This document shows, one piece after another, positions 44,953-54,868 of a DNA stretch of 64,000 nt; the first letter of the stretch is position 1; every line of letters starts with the position of its first letter. Under the pieces are notes generated by a model, which had not been told where the DNA came from, did not search any database, and was given only the letters and a program-made list of their open reading frames with translations. The translations under genes were made by a program, and so were the position numbers. This DNA comes from Palleronia abyssalis (GTDB lineage: Bacteria; Pseudomonadota; Alphaproteobacteria; Rhodobacterales; Rhodobacteraceae), in the NCBI RefSeq assembly GCF_900302445.1, contig NZ_ONZF01000003.1:372001-436000 (forward strand), written 5' to 3'.

Positions 44953-46146
44953 TCAGGCCGCGCGGGTGTCGGTCAGTATATCGAGGTCAGCGGCGGTCAG
45001 CGGTTGGTCCAGGCCATAGAGCCTGACGACCTGCCCCGTATCCAGTGTGATCTGATACCCCAGTACCGCGGGCTGGCCCAGGGTCGGGTCGCCGCTCAGA
45101 ACCTCCTGGCGCGCAAGATAGTCGTCGATGCCGGTGGCCGCGCCCGCGTCGGGCACGGTGATCTGCAGGACGTCTTCGCCCGGGGAGAAATCGTTGACCG
45201 TGATGATCGTGTCGGTCGATCCGGTGGGCCGGTCGAAGACCTCGAACCGGTCCGCCCCGGCCCCGCCGATGCCGTAATCCGCGCCGGTCAGAACAAGGTG
45301 ATCGTTGCCCGCGTCGCCGAAGAGGAAGTCTTCCTCGTCGTCGAACAGATCGCCGGCGTCCGGGCGCCCCTGCTCGCCCGGCAAACCGAAATCGCCGCCC
45401 GAAAGGGTGTCGTTCCCGTCGCCGCCCAGAAGCGTGTCCGAGCCGTCGCCGCCGGTGATACGGTCGTTGCCCGCCTGACCGGACACCCCGTCCCATCCAC
45501 GGCCTGCGTCGATGACATCATTCCCGGCCCCGCCGACGGCAATATCGTCGCCATCCCCCGCATCGATCAGGTCGTCGCCATCTTCACCACCAAGGCTGTC
45601 ATTGCCATCGAAACCGATCAGTGTGTCGTTCCCGGTGAACCCGATGATCACGTCGTCCCCCAATCCGCCATCGAGGGAATCGTCGCCCCGCCCGCCATCA
45701 AGAAGGTCCCCGTCGGGTCCGCCGATCAGGGTGTCCTGATCCGGGCCGCCATACATCAGGTCGATCCCCGCCCCACCGAACATCAGATCCGATCCGGGTC
45801 CGCCGAACAGGATATCTTCACCATCTTGGCCGCTGAGCAGATCGTCCCCGCCGCGCCCTTGCAGGATATCTGCCCCGCCCAGGCCGTAGATCGAATCGGC
45901 GCCCGCCCCCCCTTCAAGGGAATCGCTGCCAGAGGACGGCACCTTCGAGATGTCGGAGGGCACCAGTATATCCTCGCCGCCGACCGTCAGCGTGTCGAAA
46001 TCGGTCAGGTCCGGGCCGTTGCCGCTGTCATTGCCCGAAGCGTCGTCAGTGTCGCGAGACGAGGTGTCGTCGTCACCGTCATCATTCCCGAACGCGGCAA
46101 ACCCGCCCAAGAGAAGCATTCCGCCAAGCAGAAACAGGCCAATCAT
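44953..46146 (-). CDS. Membrane-anchored RTX calcium-binding repeat protein
   Basis: 397 residues. A hydrophobic N terminus (MIGLFLLGGMLLLGGFAAFG) is followed by an acidic linker (DDGDDDTSSRDTDDASGND) and, from about residue 75 to 290, about a dozen RTX nonapeptide-type repeats of the form GGxGxDxL, e.g. GGAGADSIYGLGGADILQGRGGDDLL and GNDVIDAGRGWDGVSGQ, which form calcium-bound beta rolls. The C terminus is acidic and hydrophobic, as in type I secretion signals. The clear N-terminal membrane segment is unusual for type I substrates and suggests anchoring to the inner membrane or an uncleaved export signal. Alone, without a neighbouring type I secretion system. Confidence 0.88.
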   Translation of the reverse strand: MIGLFLLGGMLLLGGFAAFGNDDGDDDTSSRDTDDASGNDSGNGPDLTDFDTLTVGGEDILVPSDISKVPSSGSDSLEGGAGADSIYGLGGADILQGRGGDDLLSGQDGEDILFGGPGSDLMFGGAGIDLMYGGPDQDTLIGGPDGDLLDGGRGDDSLDGGLGDDVIIGFTGNDTLIGFDGNDSLGGEDGDDLIDAGDGDDIAVGGAGNDVIDAGRGWDGVSGQAGNDRITGGDGSDTLLGGDGNDTLSGGDFGLPGEQGRPDAGDLFDDEEDFLFGDAGNDHLVLTGADYGIGGAGADRFEVFDRPTGSTDTIITVNDFSPGEDVLQITVPDAGAATGIDDYLARQEVLSGDPTLGQPAVLGYQITLDTGQVVRLYGLDQPLTAADLDILTDTRAA

Positions 46147-46239
46147 CTGATGAAATCCCGCAAATTCTAATCTAAACTGACTAGTCCAGAAAATTCAGCG
46201 GAGGACAAGCTCACCGTTTGGAAACAATGGTTTCCGACC

Positions 46240-46917
46240 TCAGACGATCCGGCCGTCTTTCAGCCTGACCGTGCGATCCATGCGCGCGGCGAGGTCCAGG
46301 TTGTGCGTCGCGATCAGCGCGGCAAGCCCTGTCTCGCGCACCAGATTCATCAGGGCGGCGAAGACCGTGTCCGACGTTTCGGGATCGAGATTGCCCGTAG
46401 GTTCGTCGGCCAGCAGGACGCGAGGGCGGTTTGCCAGCGCCCGGCAGAAGGCGACGCGCTGCTGTTCCCCGCCAGACAGGGCCGACGGGCGGTGATCGGA
46501 CCGGTGGCCGACGCCTACGATCTCCAGCAGGCTGGTGGCGTGTTTCTCGGCCTCGGCCCGGGCGACACCGTTGGCAAGCTGCGGCAGGACGATGTTCTCG
46601 GCCGCCGTGAACTCGGGGAGAAGATGGTGGAATTGGTAGACGAAGCCCACGCGGTTGCGACGCGCGGCGGTGCGGCGGCGGTCGCCGAGGGCAGTCATTT
46701 CCTCCCCTCCCAGCCGCACGTGGCCGCTGTCGGCGGTGTCCAGAAGCCCCGCGATGTGCAGAAGCGTCGACTTGCCCGCGCCAGAAGGGGCGACCATCGA
46801 CACGATCTCGCCCGGCTGCACGGCAAGGGACACGCCGCGCAGGACCTGCACCTCCTTCGGGGTGCCGTGGTTATAGCCCTTGTGCAGGTCCGACAGGTCG
46901 AGGGCAGGATCACTCAT
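46240..46917 (-). CDS. lolD: Lipoprotein-releasing ABC transporter ATPase
   Basis: 225 residues. Walker A APSGAGKST (43-51), signature LSGGEQQR, Walker B VLLADEPTGNLD and IATHNLDLAARMDR; the late ATHN and the loop LPQLANGVA... match LolD, a MacB/LolD-type ATPase. It powers extraction of lipoproteins from the inner membrane to LolA. Its start overlaps the stop of the lolC-type gene by 8 bp, the usual Lol arrangement. Confidence 0.95.
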   Translation of the reverse strand: MSDPALDLSDLHKGYNHGTPKEVQVLRGVSLAVQPGEIVSMVAPSGAGKSTLLHIAGLLDTADSGHVRLGGEEMTALGDRRRTAARRNRVGFVYQFHHLLPEFTAAENIVLPQLANGVARAEAEKHATSLLEIVGVGHRSDHRPSALSGGEQQRVAFCRALANRPRVLLADEPTGNLDPETSDTVFAALMNLVRETGLAALIATHNLDLAARMDRTVRLKDGRIV

Positions 46918-48205
46918 AGCGCAAGGCCTCGACCGGGTTCATCCGCGCCGCGCGGCGGGCGGGAAAGATGGTGACGATGAACGACAGGCCCAGCGACAGC
47001 ACCACGGCCGACAGGACGTCCCCCCATTCCAGCTTGGCCGGTAGGGCATAGATACCCCGGATCGACGGATCCCACGCCCCGCCCCCCGACAGGTAGTTCA
47101 CAGCCGAGAAGATCGGATCGACGTAGAGTGCGAACAGGCACCCCAGGATCACGCCCAGCACCGTACCGATGATCCCCGTGAGCGAGCCGCAGATGAAGAA
47201 GATGCGCAGGATCGCGCCTTCCGTCAGGCCCACGGTGCGCAAAATGCCGATGTCGCGCCCCTTGTTCTTGACCAGCATGATAAGGCCCGAGACGATGTTC
47301 ATCGCCGCGATCAGCACCAGGATCGACAGGATCACGAACATCACGTTGTCCTCGATATCCAGCGCGCGCAGGAAACTGCCGCTGGCGTCCTTCCACGTCC
47401 ACAGGATCGCGTCCGGCCCGGCCGCCTGAAGGATCGGAAGCTCGTATTGCTCGATCTCGTCGGGGTTCTCGACCATCACCTCGAGCTCGGTCGCGGCACC
47501 TTCTGCGTTGAAATAGGTCTGCGCCTCGGCGAATGGCATGTAGACACGCGTGCGGTCGATGTCATAGCGCCCGGCTGTGAAGACATAGACGATCTCGTAA
47601 TTCGAGACGCGGGGCGTCGTGCCGAAGGCGGTGCGCGCCCCATCGGGAGAGATCAGGCGGATCACGTCGCCCTCGACCACGTTCAGCTCGCGCGCCACGC
47701 CCGATCCGATGGCAATGCCCGCGACGTCCTCGGCCCCGAAGCGCGACAGGTCGCCCGAACTGTCCAGGGGCTCGGCCACCCGGGGGACCGATTGCAGATC
47801 CTCGGGGCGGATGCCGTGAACCTCGACCCCTGAGGTTTCGCCCCGGAAGCTGGCCATGACCTGCCCCTTGACCAAAGGGGCCACCCGGGTCACGCCCGGA
47901 ACGGCGCGCACCGCGTCGGCCATCTGGGCGTACTCCTCGATCTGGCGCGACGTCGCCCCGGTTTCCGAGACATAGGCGGTCGAATAGACCGTGACATGGG
48001 CGTTGGCGCCCAGGATCGTGTCGATGAACTCGGCCCGGAAGCCCGACCGGACGGCCAGCGTCGCGATCAACGCGAAGACCGCCAGCGTGATCCCGACGAG
48101 GCTGATCCAGGTCATCACGCTGACGCCGCCCTCGGCCCGCTTGGCGCGCAGGTAGCGCCAGGCAATCATCCATTCATAGCGGGCGAAAGGCGCGGGACTG
48201 GCCAT
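46910..48205 (-). CDS. lolC: Lipoprotein-releasing system transmembrane protein LolC/LolE
   Basis: 431 residues. One N-terminal membrane helix, a large periplasmic domain (about 50-280) and three C-terminal helices (e.g. MFVILSILVLIAAMNIVSGLIMLVKNKGRDIGILRTVG). The N-terminal YEWMIAWRYLRAKRAEGGVSVMTWISLVGITLAVFALIATLAV is a LolC/E hallmark. A single LolC/E gene fits alphaproteobacteria, which use a homodimer (LolF) with LolD. The start at 48205 is chosen from the family N terminus; longer frames upstream are unconserved. Confidence 0.94.
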   Translation of the reverse strand: MASPAPFARYEWMIAWRYLRAKRAEGGVSVMTWISLVGITLAVFALIATLAVRSGFRAEFIDTILGANAHVTVYSTAYVSETGATSRQIEEYAQMADAVRAVPGVTRVAPLVKGQVMASFRGETSGVEVHGIRPEDLQSVPRVAEPLDSSGDLSRFGAEDVAGIAIGSGVARELNVVEGDVIRLISPDGARTAFGTTPRVSNYEIVYVFTAGRYDIDRTRVYMPFAEAQTYFNAEGAATELEVMVENPDEIEQYELPILQAAGPDAILWTWKDASGSFLRALDIEDNVMFVILSILVLIAAMNIVSGLIMLVKNKGRDIGILRTVGLTEGAILRIFFICGSLTGIIGTVLGVILGCLFALYVDPIFSAVNYLSGGGAWDPSIRGIYALPAKLEWGDVLSAVVLSLGLSFIVTIFPARRAARMNPVEALRYE

Positions 48206-48291
48206 GGATCGGTCCTTCGAAGGGTCGCGCCACGGGTTGGCGGAAGGCGCGGGCGGGGTCAAGTCACGGCTGTGTTCCGCCCGCGCACCCC

Positions 48292-48852
48292 TTATCCCAT
48301 CCGTTCGGTCGTGCGCGCCACCCAGTCGCGGATCGCAGGCACGTCGGGCGTCGCCTCGGGGAACCAGTGGAAGGGCGAGGCGCACAGCATGTCCGCGGCC
48401 GAGAACCTCTCGCCCAGCAGCCACGGGCCGGGCTCCAGCCCTTCGCACAACCGGTCGATCATGGTCTGACGGTCGCGGAAGGTCGCGTGGAGGATAGGGT
48501 GGCTGAGCTCGGCCCAGTCGAAGATGATGATCGGCTCCATCACCGCATGGTAATAGGTCAGCCACGACAGGTAGGCGCCCCGCCCCGCTTCGCCCGGCAG
48601 AGGGGCGAGGTCCGCTTCGGGGTAAAGATCGGTCAGGTAGGTGATGATCGCGCCGCGTTCGCGCACCGACTCGGCCCCGTCAGTCAGGAAAGGCACCTTC
48701 TTTTCAGGGTGGGGATTGGCGGGATCGGGCGCTCCGGTGCCGTCCTGGCGGGAGACCGTGACCTCGCGGATCTCGATCTGGTCCGACAGCATCCGGGCCA
48801 GGGCAGCGACGGTTTCAGACCGCGATTGGGGGGAATGATAGAGGATGGGCAT
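48292..48852 (-). CDS. Glutathione S-transferase family protein
   Basis: 186 residues. N-terminal thioredoxin fold (MPILYHSPQSRSETVAALARML; cis-Pro region VPFLTDGAESVRERGAIITYL), followed by an all-helical domain with WLLGERFSAADMLCA. The frame is open for 1071 codons upstream, antisense to the regulator and peptide-binding genes; that is a GC-rich shadow and the true start is 48852. Divergent from the WYL regulator over 72 bp, an arrangement that often links regulator and target. Confidence 0.9.
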   Translation of the reverse strand: MPILYHSPQSRSETVAALARMLSDQIEIREVTVSRQDGTGAPDPANPHPEKKVPFLTDGAESVRERGAIITYLTDLYPEADLAPLPGEAGRGAYLSWLTYYHAVMEPIIIFDWAELSHPILHATFRDRQTMIDRLCEGLEPGPWLLGERFSAADMLCASPFHWFPEATPDVPAIRDWVARTTERMG

Positions 48853-48924
48853 GGTGATCTCCTTTTGCGCTTTGCCTGCCGACGTCCTACGCTGCCCGTG
48901 CTGACAGAACCCGGCAGGAGGACG

Positions 48925-49662
48925 ATGGCCCGGCAGGACCGACTGATGCGTCTGATGGATGCGCTGCGCCGGATCCCGGCGCCGGTCACTGCGGCGCGAC
49001 TGGCGGCCGAGACCGAGGTATCGCCCCGCCAGCTTTACCGAGACATCGCCACCTTGCGCGCGGGCGGTGCGCTGATCGACGGGGCTGCGGGCGTGGGATA
49101 TACTCTGACCGAGGATCCGGTCCTGCCCCCGCAAAGCTTCACCCGGCTGGAGATCGAGGCGCTGATGCTGGGGATCTCCAGCCTCGACCATCTGGGCGAT
49201 CCCGCGCTGGCGCGGGCGGGGCGCGATGCCATGGCGCGGATCGTCGCCACCCTGCCCGACCGGCAGGCGCGGCAGGCCATGCACACCGTCCTGCGATCGT
49301 GGCGGCCGTCCGAACAGCGCCCCGCTCCTTCGGTCGATGTGGACGCACTGTATCGGGCCTGCTGGGACGAGGTCGGGGTCCGCATCCGGTATCGCGACCA
49401 ATCCGAGCGCGTCACCGAGCGCGAAATCTGGCCGCTGGGCCTGTCCTTCGCCCCCGATACCCTGACCCTCGCGGCGTTCTGCTTGAAGCGACAGGATTAC
49501 CGCGTGTTTCACGTGCCACGGATCGAAGCGATGCAGGAAGGCACGACCAGCTTCCGCCCCCGCCGCGTGGCGCTTCTGCGCGGGTTCGTCGTAAGCCGGG
49601 GCACGCCGCCCGCGACAGCCGGTCGCGACCCGGCAGATGGACGGACCGGAGCGGAAGGCTAG
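48925..49662 (+). CDS. YafY-type (HTH_11 + WYL) transcriptional regulator
   Basis: 245 residues. Residues 1-60: winged helix HTH_11 (LMRLMDALRRIPAPVTAARLAAETEVSPRQLYRDIATLRAGGALIDG). Residues about 130-220: WYL-type ligand domain (VRIRYRDQSERVTEREIWPLGLSF, AFCLKRQDYRVFHVPRIEAM), with the WYL triad degenerate (WPL...). GGAGGACG precedes ATG 48925; the frame to 48367 upstream is not conserved. Divergent from the GST gene, which it may control. Confidence 0.9.
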   Translation: MARQDRLMRLMDALRRIPAPVTAARLAAETEVSPRQLYRDIATLRAGGALIDGAAGVGYTLTEDPVLPPQSFTRLEIEALMLGISSLDHLGDPALARAGRDAMARIVATLPDRQARQAMHTVLRSWRPSEQRPAPSVDVDALYRACWDEVGVRIRYRDQSERVTEREIWPLGLSFAPDTLTLAAFCLKRQDYRVFHVPRIEAMQEGTTSFRPRRVALLRGFVVSRGTPPATAGRDPADGRTGAEG

Positions 49663-49725
49663 TTGGCAGCCGGTTCGCCGGGACCCTTCGGGCCCCCTAG
49701 ACAACCTTCGGAGCCGGAGCGCCCC

Positions 49726-51348
49726 ATGACCCACCCCCATGCCCTCACCCTTGCCGCCGAAGCCACGCGCGGTCTTCTGTCCCGCCGCGAGTTCCTGACC
49801 CGCGCCACGTCGCTGGGGCTGTCGGCTTCGGCCGCCTACGGCCTTCTTGGCCTCCTCCCCAGTCCCGCCCGCGCGCAGGAGCGCGAGCAGGGCGGCACCC
49901 TGCGCATCCAGCAGGACGTGCGCGCCCTGAAGGACCCTCGCACCTATGACTGGCCGCAGATGTCGAACGTCACGCGCGGCTGGCTGGAATACCTCGTCAA
50001 GTACGAGCGCGACGGCAGCTTGACCCCCATGTTGCTGGAAGGGTGGGAGATCAGCGACGACGCCACCACCTATACCCTGCGCGTCCGCCCCGGCGTCACG
50101 TGGTCCGACGGCACGCCCTTCACGGCCGAGGACGTGGCCTTCAATTTGACCCGGTGGGCCGACAGCACGGTCGAGGGCAATTCGATGGCCGCCCGCTTCA
50201 ACGCGCTGATGGACGAAGAGACGGGCCAAGCACGCGAGGGCGCGATCGAGGTCGTCGACGACACCACCGTCGCCCTGTCGCTGTCCTTCCCCGACGTGAC
50301 ATTGATCGCGACGTTCAGCGACTTCACCGCCGGGATCGTGCCGCAGGACTTCACAGGCGATCCGTTGATTGCGAAGGGCACCGGGGCGTACATGCCCGTT
50401 GAATACGAGGTCGGCGTGCGCGCCGCGATCGAAAAGCGCCCCGACCACGACTGGTGGGGGACAGAGGTCTATGGCCCCGCGACGCTGGACCGGATCGAGT
50501 TCATCGACTACGGCACCGACCCGGCCAGTTGGTTCGCCGCCGCCGACGCCGGCGAGGTCGACATGGTCTACGAGACCGTTGGCGAGTTCATCGACCTGTT
50601 CGAGACGCTGGACTGGACCGGCTCGGAAAGTGTGACCTCGGGCACCGTGGTCCTGCGCCCGAACCAGACCACCGCTCCCTATGACGATGTCCGCGTACGC
50701 CGCGCGCTGCAACTGGCGGTCGACAACGCGACCCTGCTGGAACTGGGATATGCCGGACGCGGCCAAGTCGCCGCGAACCATCACGTTGCGCCGATCCATC
50801 CCGACTATGCCGATATCGGCCCGGCCACCTACGACCCCGAACAGGCGATGGCGCTTCTGGAAGAGGCAGGCCAGGCGGATTTCGAGTTCGAGCTGATCTC
50901 GATCGACGACGACTGGCGGCGCAATACCTGCGATGCCATGGCCGCGCAGTTGCGCGATGCGGGCATGAATGTGCGCCGCACTGTCGTGCCGGGGGCAACG
51001 TTCTGGAACAACTGGACGCAATACCCGTTCTCGGCCACCGACTGGGGGCACCGCCCGCTGGGCATCCAGCTTCTGTCGCTGGCTTACAAATCGGGCGTGC
51101 CCTGGAACGAGGCCGGATTCTCGAACGAGGAGTTCGACAGCCTGCTGGAAGAGGCGCAGGGGATCGGCGACGCCGAGGCGCGGGCCGAGGTCATGGCCCG
51201 GCTGGAGACGATCCTGCGCGAGGAAGGCGTGATCACCCAACCCTACTGGCGGTCGGTCTTCCGCCATTTCGACGCGCGCGTCGTCGGGGCCGAACAACAC
51301 CCCGCGTTCGAAATCCACCCCTACGAGCTGGGCTTCGTCGCCGCCTGA
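49726..51348 (+). CDS. ABC transporter peptide-binding protein (SBP family 5), Tat signal
   Basis: 540 residues. A twin-arginine signal is visible: SRREFLTRATSLGLSASAAYGLLGLL, cleaved after ARAQ near residue 49. The mature part matches oligopeptide/dipeptide binding proteins (GGTLRIQQDVRALKDPRTY, SDDATTYTLRVRPGVTWSDGTPFTAEDVAFNL, APYDDVRVRRALQLAVDNATLL). Start at 49726; the frame to 49663 is not supported. No permease or ATPase genes follow. The cargo (peptide, sugar or amine) cannot be told from sequence. Confidence 0.92.
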   Translation: MTHPHALTLAAEATRGLLSRREFLTRATSLGLSASAAYGLLGLLPSPARAQEREQGGTLRIQQDVRALKDPRTYDWPQMSNVTRGWLEYLVKYERDGSLTPMLLEGWEISDDATTYTLRVRPGVTWSDGTPFTAEDVAFNLTRWADSTVEGNSMAARFNALMDEETGQAREGAIEVVDDTTVALSLSFPDVTLIATFSDFTAGIVPQDFTGDPLIAKGTGAYMPVEYEVGVRAAIEKRPDHDWWGTEVYGPATLDRIEFIDYGTDPASWFAAADAGEVDMVYETVGEFIDLFETLDWTGSESVTSGTVVLRPNQTTAPYDDVRVRRALQLAVDNATLLELGYAGRGQVAANHHVAPIHPDYADIGPATYDPEQAMALLEEAGQADFEFELISIDDDWRRNTCDAMAAQLRDAGMNVRRTVVPGATFWNNWTQYPFSATDWGHRPLGIQLLSLAYKSGVPWNEAGFSNEEFDSLLEEAQGIGDAEARAEVMARLETILREEGVITQPYWRSVFRHFDARVVGAEQHPAFEIHPYELGFVAA

Positions 51349-51406
51349 CGCGATGTTCCGGGCCGGGAATGTTGCGCACGCGGCGATCTCGGCCCATCTT
51401 TCGGGG

Positions 51407-51724
51407 ATGCTGTTTTTCGAACGTATCGCACAGGAAAAGATCGAGCGTGCCATGGAAGACGGCGCGTTCGACAACCTCCCCGGCGCTGGCAAGCCTCTGC
51501 CTTTCAAGCCCGGCGATCCCGTAGTCCCGAAATCTTTGCGAGAGTCCGGCTATACGCCCCCCGTCGTCGTTCTGAACCGCAAGCTTGAAGATCTGCGGGC
51601 GCAGTTGGCGTCCGAGCATGACCGCACCCGTCGGCGCGCGTTGCTGGCCGAGATCGCCGAGGCGGACATGCGGCGCCGGATCGAGATCGAGCGCGCGGTA
51701 CAGGATGCCCGCCACGCACGGTAA
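51407..51724 (+). CDS. DUF1992 (DnaJ-homologue C28-like) domain protein
   Basis: 105 residues. The family begins MLFFERIAQEKIERAMEDGAFDNLPGAGKPLPF and continues VPKSLRESGYTPPVVVLNRKLEDLRAQL, followed by a helical end. The ATG at 51407 matches the family; one at 51353 would add an unrelated 18 residues. The function is not known. Nearest upstream gene on this strand is the peptide-binding protein. Confidence 0.85.
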   Translation: MLFFERIAQEKIERAMEDGAFDNLPGAGKPLPFKPGDPVVPKSLRESGYTPPVVVLNRKLEDLRAQLASEHDRTRRRALLAEIAEADMRRRIEIERAVQDARHAR

Positions 51725-51823
51725 CCCGTCAGATGGTCGCATAGGCGGTGAACACTTTGTTAACCATTCTACCCTAGCGATAAGGCGTCGAGATACGAAA
51801 CCGTCCCGAGGAAGACACCGCAG

Positions 51824-52018
51824 ATGGCCAACACCCATGGGTTCGAAATTGACGGCGAGGCGCTGGAACCCGACACCGAGTCCGCGTTTGACAAGTATGC
51901 TTTCTGTTACCAGCAAGAGAAACTCACGTCAGGACAGGCCATGACGCTTCGGCTATTCGCATTGATCGTGGTCAGCCTTATCTGCTTGGCGGGTGCGGGG
52001 CTGCACGGACTTTACTAA
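51824..52018 (+). CDS. 64-residue protein with one membrane helix
   Basis: 64 residues. A polar N-terminal half (MANTHGFEIDGEALEPDTESAFDKYAFCYQQEKLTSGQA) precedes one membrane helix (LFALIVVSLICLAGAGL). GAGGAAG lies 11 bp upstream of the ATG. No family recognised. It starts 99 bp after the DUF1992 gene and is convergent with the AGE-family gene. The clear ribosome-binding site and topology support a real gene. Confidence 0.6.
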   Translation: MANTHGFEIDGEALEPDTESAFDKYAFCYQQEKLTSGQAMTLRLFALIVVSLICLAGAGLHGLY

Positions 52019-52086
52019 CGTAAGACGGTTCGCAGGCGTGCGTCGGGTACGAAGTTTTCCCGATTTTCCAATGCTTTGCGCGCAGC

Positions 52087-54868
<2,782 letters not shown>

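Noticed and set aside
45160-45960. Repeated sequence that could be mistaken for a CRISPR or satellite
   Set aside because: It is the coding sequence of RTX nonapeptide repeats; spacing is 27 bp or multiples with coding constraint and no unique spacers.
48853-51507. Extension of the GST frame to over 1000 codons
   Set aside because: It reads antisense through the WYL regulator and the peptide-binding protein; the GST fold begins at 48852.
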